Assembly: GCF_008629655.1 (NCBI RefSeq) | Contig: NZ_VWSG01000004.1 | Coordinates: 124,001-188,000, forward strand | DNA length: 64,000 nucleotides | Source of the DNA: Paenimyroides baculatum | GTDB lineage: Bacteria > Bacteroidota > Bacteroidia > Flavobacteriales > Flavobacteriaceae | Direction of reading: 5' to 3' | Part shown: positions 35,911-44,116 of the stretch, in pieces | Layout: each line of letters opens with the position of its first letter | Position numbering within the stretch: position 1 is the stretch's first letter | The notes under the pieces: model-generated | Seen by the model: the letters and a program-made list of their open reading frames with translations, nothing else | The model's database searches: none | Told to the model about the DNA's origin: nothing | Made by a program: the position numbers and the translations under genes

Positions 35911-36555
35911 TTATTGCATCACGCCCACTAAGGCTACGTTAAATACAGCATTTGCACTGCTTATTTCAAAGCCTTTTACTGCTGCTACAATATTTCTTCT
36001 TTTCCATGATTCATCTATAGGTCCACCATAAATGATAGTTGCCGTATCTTGCAGATAGGTTATAATAAACTGTAACCTATTTTTTTCATTTATCGTTAAA
36101 AGGGAATCTATTTCTATATTTTGTAAAATTGAATTATAATCAACTACTTCTGTTTGTATTATCAGATCAAGATAACCTTTCATCTTTACAGAAACATTCA
36201 AAGTATTGTAAACAGTATTATAATTGTTTAGGTACAATTGAGAACCGGTTACATCAGGTAATGTGAAATTAGCAGGTTTTAATGCTGTAAATAAAGGAAC
36301 GTACAACGCTGCCGAATCCAATAAGTGGATTTTCTGATACAAAGACATATTACTATCATTAAAATTAGCTTTATAACTGTTTGTAAGTTGCTGTGTTATA
36401 AAAGCCAAATCTGTACGAGAGGGTTTTCCTAAAGGATTATTAATTTTCATTTGGGCATTTTCGATAGTAGTAAAATTATTATTCTCATCATCAAGCGTAC
36501 AAGACAAAAGAAAAAAATTAAACCCTAGTAAATAAATAAATGTAGTTTTTTTCAT
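35911..36555 (-). CDS. Lipoprotein of unknown function
   Basis: 214 aa with a lipoprotein signal (MKKTTFIYLLGFNFFLLSC, lipobox LLSC) and an acidic +2 region (TLDDENNN). The mature part is mostly helical with no domain I recognise. Divergent from the TPR/AraC regulator gene across 205 bp, so the regulator may control it and the genes beyond it. Anchored in the periplasm or at the surface. Confidence 0.65.
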   Translation of the reverse strand: MKKTTFIYLLGFNFFLLSCTLDDENNNFTTIENAQMKINNPLGKPSRTDLAFITQQLTNSYKANFNDSNMSLYQKIHLLDSAALYVPLFTALKPANFTLPDVTGSQLYLNNYNTVYNTLNVSVKMKGYLDLIIQTEVVDYNSILQNIEIDSLLTINEKNRLQFIITYLQDTATIIYGGPIDESWKRRNIVAAVKGFEISSANAVFNVALVGVMQ

Positions 36556-36760
36556 AATTTTTCTTTTATATAAGAATATTAAATATATTTTTTCAAGAGT
36601 CAGTATTCAAATTTATATAGTTGGCTTTAACTTTGCAAACACATGTTCTGCAGTTTGATCAAACTACTGAAAAAAAAACAACAAAAACATTAATTATCAA
36701 CGTTTTAGTATTCAGATAAAAATGAGTATCTTTAAAAAAACACACTTAATTTAAAACCCA

Positions 36761-38563
36761 ATGCGTCCGTTTTTTTTACTTTTTTACTTTTTTACCCTAT
36801 ATATTAGTACTTGGGCACAAACTAAACAGCAAAATAAATCCACAAATGCTTCTTTAGAAAATCTATTTGAGAATGTAAGTTCTATTTCTAAAAATGAAAA
36901 AAAATTATATGCTGAGTCATTAAAACAATATTTAGAAAAAGCCAAAGAGTTAGAAAATACAGATCATTTATTTAATGCATACCTTCTTTACGTTTATAAT
37001 GAAAAGAATTCCGAGACAATGCACATGTATGCAGACAGCCTTATATATTATGCAAAAAAAACAGGAATACCTTTAAACATTATAAAGGCAAACCAAACCA
37101 GATCAACAATTTATTATATACAAAAAAATTATAAGAAATCTTTAGAGTATGAACTTGCTATACTACAGTCAATTGATAAAATCAAATATGCATACGAATA
37201 CCATAAAACTATATATAATATAGGGTTAACATACTTTTACCTTCAGCAATATCAGGAAGCATTCGATTATTTTTCCCTAGCCAGAGCTTACTTTGAAGGT
37301 TCAGCAGATTATAACCATATAATGGGCTATCATAATTCTGCTCGATATGAAGCTTTAGCTGCTTGTTACCTTAATAAACATCAATTCAGTATTGAGCTTA
37401 TATCGGTTGCGAGAAAGAAGTTATCAGCTATTAGGAAGGAGGACCGTGCATTAGAACAAGCTTATTTAGATTATGTTTATGGCATAAACCTATACCACTT
37501 AAAAAAGTTTAAATACAGTATTGAAATATTAAATAATACAATTACTGAAATATCTAAAAATGAAGATTATGCAAACGAACACAATGCATATTATTACTTA
37601 GGATTAAACTATTGGGCTTTAGACGAAAAAGAAGATGCGGTTAAATACTTTGATAAAATTAATGAAGTTTTCAAAACAAAGCATTACAGCAACCTTGAAA
37701 TAAAAAATGCCTACAATTATTTAACAGCTTACTATAGAAGTCTTAAAAATGAACAAAGGGAACTCTACTATACCAACCAGTTTTTAAACGTTACTGTTTT
37801 TTTGCAGAACGAGTACAAATACTTAAGCAATACGTTACACAAACAACTGGATATAAAACATTTAGAATCTGAAAAGAAACGTTTGGAAGATTCTTTAAGG
37901 TTAAAAGACGTATGGTTTAAAACTGCATTTGTAGCAGGCTGTGTAGTATGTATAATCTTTTTGCTTCTTTTAATATCAAACTACCGAAAAAAGAAAGAAT
38001 ACTTACGGCGTTATAACGAACTTTCTATTTTAAGAAAAAACTTAAGAAGTGAAGAAAAACCACTTGAGATATTATCTGAACCAGCTACAGTATATCTACC
38101 AATTCCCAAAATAGCTGAAATAGAAACAACACATTCTAACGAGATTAAAGAAAAAACATCCGATAAAAAGACCGAAAAAGGCATTAACGCAGCAAGCATT
38201 AAAACCTTAGATGAAATTTTAATACACTTAGATAGTTTTGAAGAAAATCTTACTTTCTTGAATTCAGACATCAATCTAAACCAACTTGCCACACTTTGGA
38301 ATACCAACAGAAGCTATCTTTCTACCCTTATAAATCAATATAAAGGTAAAAGTTTTACAGACTATGTAAATCAGTTACGAATTGATTATCTTCTTAAAAA
38401 TTTTGAAGAAAATCCGCAATGGAAAAAATATAAAATAGCACATTTGTCAGAATTACTCGGTTTTTCAAGCAGCCGTAGTTTTTCCAACGCTTTTTTAAAG
38501 GCTACCGGTATATCTCCTTCTTTTTACATACAGAAATTAAAAAGTGAAGACTCAGAAGATTAA
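36761..38563 (+). CDS. TPR/AraC-type membrane-anchored transcriptional regulator
   Basis: 600 aa. Signal-like N-terminus (MRPFFLLFYFFTLYISTWAQ), then TPR-like helical repeats over about residues 25-365 (YEYHKTIYNIGLTYFYLQQYQEAFDYFSLA is a clear example), one TM helix near 385-405 (VAGCVVCIIFLLLLIS), and a cytoplasmic AraC HTH domain at 495-598 (LNQLATLWNTNRSYLSTLINQYKGKSFTDYVNQLR, LGFSSSRSFSNAFLKATGISPSFYIQKL). This periplasmic-sensor/TM/AraC layout is common in Bacteroidota. The signal and target genes are unknown; the divergent lipoprotein gene is the nearest candidate. Confidence 0.85.
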   Translation: MRPFFLLFYFFTLYISTWAQTKQQNKSTNASLENLFENVSSISKNEKKLYAESLKQYLEKAKELENTDHLFNAYLLYVYNEKNSETMHMYADSLIYYAKKTGIPLNIIKANQTRSTIYYIQKNYKKSLEYELAILQSIDKIKYAYEYHKTIYNIGLTYFYLQQYQEAFDYFSLARAYFEGSADYNHIMGYHNSARYEALAACYLNKHQFSIELISVARKKLSAIRKEDRALEQAYLDYVYGINLYHLKKFKYSIEILNNTITEISKNEDYANEHNAYYYLGLNYWALDEKEDAVKYFDKINEVFKTKHYSNLEIKNAYNYLTAYYRSLKNEQRELYYTNQFLNVTVFLQNEYKYLSNTLHKQLDIKHLESEKKRLEDSLRLKDVWFKTAFVAGCVVCIIFLLLLISNYRKKKEYLRRYNELSILRKNLRSEEKPLEILSEPATVYLPIPKIAEIETTHSNEIKEKTSDKKTEKGINAASIKTLDEILIHLDSFEENLTFLNSDINLNQLATLWNTNRSYLSTLINQYKGKSFTDYVNQLRIDYLLKNFEENPQWKKYKIAHLSELLGFSSSRSFSNAFLKATGISPSFYIQKLKSEDSED

Positions 38564-38812
38564 TCTCAATTATACAAAATTTTAAAATCTTCCCACATAA
38601 CTATTGCCACAGTTAGGAATACTTTTAATATAAATGCAAAAATGATTAATGATAATTAGCAATTTTAGAATTATAAATATTTTTAGTTTCGCTAATTCTT
38701 TCAATTAGTTTAGCAACTGTTTTGTAAATAAAACTAACGGGGATAATTAGATAAAACTAAATATACCCGTTGGCTCATTATAAATTGATTTGATTTTAAT
38801 ATAGGAATTTTT

Positions 38813-39517
38813 TCAAGCAACACTTCCAAAATAAATCTTTAAAACAGCCTTGAACATAATTTCACTCTTACTAAAGCAGATTGTTTTACGGTTCAATCTT
38901 TTTAAATGCGTACGCAATGTGAGATTTGCCCTTTCTATATTGTTTGTTCCAAAACGAACAGTTTTATGAATGCATTGATGAATAAGGCTTTTGTAGTTCT
39001 TTAACCTGTCGGTAAATAAAACCTGAGGATTTGCTTTAAGCACTTTGTCTACAACTTTCTTTAACGTTAAATTGGTTCTTGGACCTACATTAAAGCCGAC
39101 AATATTTTTAGTTTCTCTTTCAAATGCATAAACAATCCAAATACGTTTGCTTTTACATTTTACAAATGTGCACAATTCATCAATCTCATAACTACTTTCC
39201 GGTGTCATTACCGGTAAATTTACTCTATCTGAAATAGCAATTATTCTTTTTAAAAGCGTTGATACAGATATCTTCAAAATTCTCGCTATACTTCTTATTC
39301 CCAAGCCTTCAGTAAGCAAAATTACAATCTGTTTGTTTATATACGAAAAGTAGGCATTATACGTATAATTTTCAACAATAGTTTTATTACAGTCTTTACA
39401 TTTATAGCGTTGTTTTTTAGCTCTTGAAATTCCGTTTTTCAATAATTTCCCGCAGCAATAAATACATGTATTAATTCCATCAACACATTTGATACACGAG
39501 GTGTTACTATTGACCAT
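38813..39517 (-). CDS. IS1-family transposase
   Basis: 234 aa from the start at 39517 (MVNSNTSCIKCVDGINTCIYCCGK); an in-frame ATG 14 codons upstream lies in the leader and is not chosen. A zinc-ribbon (CxxCxGxLxKNG...RYKCKDC) is followed by an HTH (IARILKISVSTLLKRI) and a DDE catalytic region with ESSYEIDELCTFV, LFTDRLKNYKSL and the NNIERANLTLRTHLKRLNRKT box containing the final Glu and the conserved Arg. No programmed frameshift is needed, unlike E. coli IS1. It appears intact and could be active. Confidence 0.9.
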   Translation of the reverse strand: MVNSNTSCIKCVDGINTCIYCCGKLLKNGISRAKKQRYKCKDCNKTIVENYTYNAYFSYINKQIVILLTEGLGIRSIARILKISVSTLLKRIIAISDRVNLPVMTPESSYEIDELCTFVKCKSKRIWIVYAFERETKNIVGFNVGPRTNLTLKKVVDKVLKANPQVLFTDRLKNYKSLIHQCIHKTVRFGTNNIERANLTLRTHLKRLNRKTICFSKSEIMFKAVLKIYFGSVA

Positions 39518-39812
39518 TTTTAAGTGTTTTAAGCCGCTTAAATTAATAAAGACGAACAATTGTTCGTCTTTATTTTTGTAAAAAATTTCATTGTAAGCTT
39601 ATAAAGTCACGGTTTGTAAGCACTGTGAATTTTATCAACACATTTGATACACTAGGTATTATTCTTGACCATTTTCAAGTGTTTTAAGCCACTTAAATTG
39701 CTACAGACGAACAAATAGTTCGCCTTTATTTTTATAAAATTATTCATTTTAAGCTTTAAAACCTAGCGTTTTTAATCATTGTAAATTCTATCAACACATC
39801 TGATACATTACC
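39479..39812 (-). repeat. Tandem IS1 left ends (two 155-bp units plus terminus)
   Basis: Units 39479-39633 and 39634-39789 share the same order: transposase codons 1-13, a 30-bp palindrome (AATAAAGACGAACAA plus complement at 39545-39574, degenerate in the second), and a downstream A/T stretch ending at ATCAACACAT. The second unit has TAG at transposase codon 7. They are joined within a short sequence shared by the IS terminus and transposase codons 8-13 (TGTATCAAATGTGTTGAT). Confidence 0.8.
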
Positions 39813-40124
39813 CAGTTAAGAGATAAAAAGGGAATATCGCAAAGCGAACTTGCCGATAAAAGCGGAGTTTCACGTGTGATGATTGGTAAGTATGAACGTG
39901 GGGAAGCAATCCCATCGATTGACGCTGCTAAGAAAATAGCGGATGCATTGGAAGTATCCTTGGATTATCTGGTAGGCAGTACTTCACAAACGGCTTTTGA
40001 CAAACGTACATTAGAGCGTATTGAAGCACTGGAAGACTTGGAAGAAAATAAAAAACAAACGCTTTACGATCTTATTGACACTTATATAAGAGATGCCAAA
40101 ACACGTAAAGCGTATAGCTTATAA
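39813..40124 (+). pseudogene. XRE-family HTH regulator with missing 5' end
   Basis: Reading in frame from 39813 gives QLRDKKGISQSELADKSGVS..., the first helices of a Cro/CI HTH, continuing to RVMIGKYERGEAIPSIDAAKKIADALEVSLDYLVG and a short C-terminal helical tail (103 codons). The usual dozen N-terminal residues and the start codon are missing, replaced by the IS1 left end. An internal ATG at 39876 could start a product without the recognition helix. A good terminator follows. It is probably a dead remnant of a regulator interrupted by the IS element. Confidence 0.7.
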
Positions 40125-40126
40125 AA

Positions 40127-40156
40127 CAAAATCCCAACCTTTAAGGCTGGGATTTT
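40127..40156. terminator. Intrinsic terminator after XRE remnant
   Basis: Stem AATCCCAaCCTT / AAGGcTGGGATT with a following T-run on the plus strand; it also faces the convergent Imm53 gene. Confidence 0.75.
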
Positions 40157-40177
40157 TGCTTTTAGTATGTTAATACG

Positions 40178-40483
40178 TTATGTAGTAGTAGGATTTTTTT
40201 CTAAAATAATTTTTTTAAATAATTCTAATAAAAAAATAAGCTTCGAAGAGTCACCTACACCAGTAAACTTATTATTTGAAACCTTGTACCCATACCAATT
40301 ATCATCTGATATTTCATTTAGAAAATAATCAACGTTAACACCTTCTAATGAAGTATCTGATAATGTGATCTCAATATTCCAACCAGGATTTGAAGTAGAC
40401 TCAATTTTTATGATATTTTCATGCTCCCATTCTCCATCACAATTACTCATAAACCAATTTTCTATCCATTTAATTATCTCCAT
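40178..40483 (-). CDS. Imm53-family immunity protein (cassette 6)
   Basis: 101 aa. EIIKWIENWFMSNCDGEWEHENIIKIESTSNPGWNIEI is the Imm53 signature (IxWxxxWFxxxCDGxWEH). No signal peptide, so cytosolic, consistent with a cytosolic toxin. It lies 9 bp downstream of the type 24 toxin tip and would neutralise it. Last gene of the orphan array, facing the XRE remnant. Confidence 0.85.
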   Translation of the reverse strand: MEIIKWIENWFMSNCDGEWEHENIIKIESTSNPGWNIEITLSDTSLEGVNVDYFLNEISDDNWYGYKVSNNKFTGVGDSSKLIFLLELFKKIILEKNPTTT

Positions 40484-40492
40484 ATATTTTTA

Positions 40493-41365
40493 TTATTTAG
40501 GTATTTCCCATATTTCCGCCCTTCTAACTCCACCAGGTATCGTTTTTCCTTGTACATGGGGTGTTGGAATAGATTCTAATGTACTTTTATTAGTATGAGC
40601 AGCTCCGGCGCCACCATTAGGTAATCCTCCATCAAATCTTTTAACTGGATTGAAGAAGCCATTTTTAGTCATCTCATATGTTTCATATTTAAAAATACGA
40701 CCGTTCAACCCTCTACTAAAAGTAGAATGAGCACCAACAGCCGCTGGATTAGGCTTCAAGCGATTTGCGCCTTTACCTGCTCCAGGAGCAAATAAAGCAG
40801 CTGCAAAAGCTAACTCACTACTACCAGTAGTCTCTTGAACATATTCATATATAATCATCCCAGCTAATTCAGAAACACCGCCCATAGGTGTTATAGCACC
40901 TGATGCTCCTCTTTGCCAAGAACTAAATTGAGCAGATTCTGAGTTCCAAGCATCCGAATTATAGGTGCGTACTTCTGTATCTTTGTCTGCCCAAAAAAAG
41001 GACATTCCTCCATAACGTTGACTTCTACTCCATTTTGCATCATCACCACAAACTGAACCATCAGAATTCAAATTATACTGACCGTGTAAAGTACCTGATG
41101 GTAATACCTGGGATACGTTATCGTATCCGGCAGCTTTAGCTTCTTCAGGTGTATTTACATTAGGGTCAAAAGTAACGGTTGTTTTACCATCTTTATTCTG
41201 TTCAATCCAACCATCAGCTGCCATCCCTGTAGGATCAATCAGATTTATTGGATTGTTATGAACATAATGGTATGGAGTCCAACCTGCAAAGTCTTCCGCT
41301 AGCGGATCTACACTTACAAATATACTAATTCTTGGGTCGTAATAACGTGCGCCGTAATAATACAT
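40493..41365 (-). CDS. Orphan Rhs tip with polymorphic toxin type 24 domain (cassette 6)
   Basis: 290 aa beginning at MYYYGARYYDPRISIF, i.e. inside the Rhs core, so it has no secretion signal of its own. The Rhs core ends at NLIDPTGM; a linker with AGMIIYEYVQETTGSSELAFAAALFAPG follows; residues 215-290 match the type 24 toxin domain (NPAAVGAHSTFSRGLNGRIFKYETYEM, VKRFDGGLPNGGAGAAHTNK, PTPHVQGKTIPGGVRRAEIWEIPK). Related proteins are thought to act on nucleic acids, but the target is not proven to my knowledge. Paired with Imm53. Probably silent until recombined with the full-length rhs gene. Confidence 0.85.
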   Translation of the reverse strand: MYYYGARYYDPRISIFVSVDPLAEDFAGWTPYHYVHNNPINLIDPTGMAADGWIEQNKDGKTTVTFDPNVNTPEEAKAAGYDNVSQVLPSGTLHGQYNLNSDGSVCGDDAKWSRSQRYGGMSFFWADKDTEVRTYNSDAWNSESAQFSSWQRGASGAITPMGGVSELAGMIIYEYVQETTGSSELAFAAALFAPGAGKGANRLKPNPAAVGAHSTFSRGLNGRIFKYETYEMTKNGFFNPVKRFDGGLPNGGAGAAHTNKSTLESIPTPHVQGKTIPGGVRRAEIWEIPK

Positions 41366-41740
41366 TTGGGTAACATCGTCTAACTCAGCGCCATGCGCGG
41401 TTCGTTCGTCTAAAGCTCAGCCCGCTTTCTCCTCCGAAATCGTTGAACTTGAATTTGTTGTCGTACCCTACACCAGACTGTACATTGGCACTTTGGTTGT
41501 GTTCTACCATCATTTACCTCACGCATTCTATTTTGTTTTGGTGTTCGGTGAACCTTGCTACGCTGTGGTTTCACCGAAAGGTAATGTTTCGTAGTAGTGA
41601 CTTGGACGTCCGAAATAATCCGTTAAATACGTACTGCTTCCCAAATGGTCGGTATGGTATATCTCATCATTTTTATTTTATGTTGGTTTCGATGAATCTT
41701 CGATTTCACCAAATTGGTTTGCGTAAATATTCGTAAGGAC
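41366..41740 (-). pseudogene. Interrupted Rhs core fragment of cassette 6
   Basis: Homologous to the core-coding part of the full-length rhs gene (from about EYLRKPIW to ELDDxTQ). It is broken by three inserts: 41660-41706 (47 bp for 1), 41514-41573 (60 bp for 4) and 41387-41441 (55 bp for 6). The first places TGA directly after KPIW. Homology upstream stops near 41740, about 27 bp before the IS1 left-end repeat. Confidence 0.8.
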
Positions 41741-41767
41741 TATCTCTTTCTATGCTTTCAAAAGACC

Positions 41768-41946
41768 ATCAACACATTTGAAACACTAGGTGTTACTATT
41801 GATCATTTTTCACCTGTTTTAAGCCACTTAAATTAATAAAGACGAACAAATGTTCGTCTTTATTTTATAAAAATAAATCATTTAAAGCTTATAAAACCAA
41901 GTTCTGTAAGGGTTGTAAATTCTATCAACACTTCTGATACATTACC
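41768..41946 (-). repeat. IS1 left-end remnant between cassettes 5 and 6
   Basis: Starts at GGTAATGTATCAGAAGTGTT (41946 reading left), contains the palindromic hairpin 41835-41864, and ends at transposase codon 13 (GTGTTGAT at 41768). TAG replaces codon 7 and the start codon is ATGATC-like (bases gatcat on the plus strand). The hairpin should terminate transcripts leaving cassette 5. Confidence 0.8.
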
Positions 41947-42180
41947 CTACTTGATCTTTTTCTTTTTCAAATAATAATATATAATTAAAATAATAATATT
42001 AAAAATTAAAGAAAAATAAAGTAATACTACTTGTTCTTTGGAGATACATGGAGGACAATACTCTTTTTGCAAACATGGTTCGCAATAAGGCTGAATATAA
42101 ATGTATATACTTATCGCTATTATATTATAAACCATTAATGCTATAAGTAATTTTTTATTATTTATTTGGTCTTGGAACAT
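41947..42180 (-). CDS. Two-TM Cys-rich putative immunity protein (cassette 5)
   Basis: 77 aa with TM helices at about 9-27 and 50-70, and a short Cys-rich periplasmic loop (YCEPCLQKEYCPPC) with CxxC pairs. Overlaps the toxin gene end by 23 bp. Immunity is inferred from position; a membrane location fits a toxin that acts in the envelope. No family recognised. Confidence 0.55.
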   Translation of the reverse strand: MFQDQINNKKLLIALMVYNIIAISIYIYIQPYCEPCLQKEYCPPCISKEQVVLLYFSLIFNIIILIIYYYLKKKKIK

Positions 42181-42985
42181 CTATTTTATATATTAATCTA
42201 CCTGAACTTCTATACTCTAATGCATCATCATTTAACTTTCCTTTGCCTCTGGTTCTCCAATCTTTGAGCTCTTTGACAATAGAATTAACTCTATTAACTC
42301 CATCTTTTACTATAGAATCAATATTTCGCTGATCTACATTTCCATCTATTGCATTACCCATTATATTATTTTCCCATCCTTTGTAAGCCCCACCTTCATC
42401 GCTATATCTATCGTCTAATCCTAATAAATGTGCAAATTCATGAGGAGCTGCATCGTCGTCTGCTAATGATTTTCCATTACGTCCCATACCTCTCCATACT
42501 CCTTCATCTCCACCAGACACGTAAGAACGGCCTACCTCATCTAATGTAGCTCCAACTTCTATAAAGTTATCCATATTATCAGGATCCCAACTTTGGGGAA
42601 TTACTAAAGGATTACTTTTTTCATTTCCTTTATATACTGAAACAGAAACTTCAAAGTTCACATTATAAACTTTTCCAGATTGTGGATCAGTATAAGTCCA
42701 TGCTTTTCCATTATTTGTACCCCACTTCTTCATTATATTTGATCTCATTATTGAAGCCGTTGTCTTTGTTGCACCAGATCCATATATATAAATATTCGAT
42801 TTCACTGTTATATTATTTCCTTTTATAATTAATATAGCATCTTTTCCATTTGGATCTGTATAAATAATAGGATTATTATGTACATAATGGTAAGGTGTCC
42901 AGCCAGAATATCTTTCAGCAGATGGATCCACACTTACAAATATACTAATTCTTGGATCATAATAACGTGCGCCGTAATAATACAT
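42158..42985 (-). CDS. Orphan Rhs tip with metzincin-like peptidase toxin (cassette 5)
   Basis: 275 aa beginning at MYYYGARYYDPRISIF. After the Rhs core end (IIYTDPNGKDA) a domain of about 215 residues has APHEFAHLLGLDDRYSDEGG, an HExxHxxGxxD zinc-binding motif, and downstream NNIMGNAIDG, which fits a Met-turn. These identify a metzincin-type zinc metallopeptidase. The target protein is unknown. The immunity gene downstream codes for a membrane protein, consistent with action in the periplasm. No signal peptide of its own. Confidence 0.75.
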   Translation of the reverse strand: MYYYGARYYDPRISIFVSVDPSAERYSGWTPYHYVHNNPIIYTDPNGKDAILIIKGNNITVKSNIYIYGSGATKTTASIMRSNIMKKWGTNNGKAWTYTDPQSGKVYNVNFEVSVSVYKGNEKSNPLVIPQSWDPDNMDNFIEVGATLDEVGRSYVSGGDEGVWRGMGRNGKSLADDDAAPHEFAHLLGLDDRYSDEGGAYKGWENNIMGNAIDGNVDQRNIDSIVKDGVNRVNSIVKELKDWRTRGKGKLNDDALEYRSSGRLIYKIDVPRPNK

Positions 42986-43580
42986 TTGGGTAAAATCGTC
43001 TAACTCAGCGCCATGCGCGGTTCGTTCGTCTAAAGCTCAGCCCGCTTTCTCCTCCGAAATCGTTGAATTTAAACTTATTGTCGTACCCCACACCAGATTG
43101 CACATTGGCACTTTGGTTGTGTTCTACCATCATTTACCTCACGCATTCTATTTTGTTTTGGTGTTCGGTGAACCTTGCTACGCTGTGGTTTCACCGAAAG
43201 GTAATGTTTCGTAGTAGTGTGATGGGCGTCCGAAATAATCCGTTAAATACGTACTGCTACCCAAATGGTCGGTATGGTATATCTCATCATTTTTATTTTA
43301 TATTGGTTTCGATGAATCTTCGATTTCACCAAATTGGTTTGCGTAAATATTCGTCGTAAGGACCATCTTCGGCAGGACCGTTTATGCTTGTATCGTCTTT
43401 CCAGTCATCATCGATATCCGGGTGGTGCGGATTTTGTGGCTGCTGTGAACCCGGAAGTTCTATACAGTCAAAATTATTAATTACATAATTGTAAACCGCA
43501 CATGAGTTGGTTAAATCGCTGCGCAGGTTTTTATCGATATACATTAGTGCTTTTACCGGACAGCTGTTTAAAACTTCTAT
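42986..43580 (-). pseudogene. Interrupted Rhs core fragment of cassette 5
   Basis: Rhs core from VLNSCPVKALMYID onward (the longest of the orphan cores), with the variant CIELPGSQQPQNPHH. Three inserts: 43280-43326, 43134-43193 and 43007-43061, at the same sites and almost identical to those of the other cassettes. TGA follows KPIW. Upstream it joins the IS1 repeat without spacer. Confidence 0.8.
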
Positions 43581-43713
43581 CTGTTTTAAGCCCCTTAAAT
43601 TAATAAAGACGAACAAAAGTTCGTCTTTATTATTATGAAATGATTCATTTTGAGCTTAAAAAGCTACAGTTTACAAGCATTGTTAATTCTATCAACACTT
43701 CTGATATAATACC
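43581..43713 (-). repeat. IS1 left-end remnant between cassettes 4 and 5
   Basis: Left-end remnant that lacks the transposase codons; it is fused directly to the Rhs core. The hairpin (43602-43631, 13-bp stem, AAAA loop) is intact. Outer terminus degenerate (GGTATTATATCAGAAGTGTT). Confidence 0.75.
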
Positions 43714-43723
43714 ATATTACCTC

Positions 43724-44113
43724 TTAAAGTTTCATTATTTTATTTATTTTTTCTAATTCTATATTTGAAAATTCAAATTTTAATGATTTTAATTTACTAA
43801 TTGATTCTTTAGTGATCTCAATATCTTTATGATCCTGAAAAGATTCACCAAAACAATTTATAATATTCGTTAGTGCCGAAATGTTTTCAGAATTAAACTC
43901 TAAAGCTTTTTTGAAGTAAAATAGACCTGTTTCATCTAATGTATTAACACGTGATTCGATTACACTAATCAATCCTAACATGTTATAAGCTTCTGATATA
44001 TCATCATCTTCTATAAAAAAACAATCATCTATAACTTTATTATACTTATTAAACGCATTAATAAAATCATCTTTCTCAAAAAAATCGTCTCCTTTAATTA
44101 AATTTATATTCAT
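43724..44113 (-). CDS. TPR-like putative immunity protein (cassette 4)
   Basis: 129 aa, acidic and fully helical, with TPR-like phrases (FEKDDFINAFNKYNKVIDDC, GLFYFKKALEFNSENISALTNIINCF). No signal peptide. It begins 3 bp after the toxin stop codon, so it is probably translationally coupled. Cytosolic immunity against a cytosolic nuclease is inferred from position. Confidence 0.6.
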   Translation of the reverse strand: MNINLIKGDDFFEKDDFINAFNKYNKVIDDCFFIEDDDISEAYNMLGLISVIESRVNTLDETGLFYFKKALEFNSENISALTNIINCFGESFQDHKDIEITKESISKLKSLKFEFSNIELEKINKIMKL

Positions 44114-44116
44114 AGA

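Larger units (their letters stand above)
38772..39812 (-). mobile_element. IS1-family insertion sequence with duplicated left end
   Basis: Contains an intact single-frame IS1 transposase. The left end (right side of this interval) begins GGTAATGTATCAGATGTGTT and its first 155 bp are present twice in tandem (39634-39789 and 39479-39633). The right end is uncertain: GGCTCATTATAAATTGATTT at 38772 gives only a partial match (13 of 23 positions) to the left terminus. No target duplication was found. The element has removed the 5' end of the XRE gene at 39813. Confidence 0.6.

Noticed and set aside
38772..39812. Target-site duplication around the IS1 element
   Set aside because: Flanking bases on the two sides do not match over 8-9 bp, so no duplication can be claimed.
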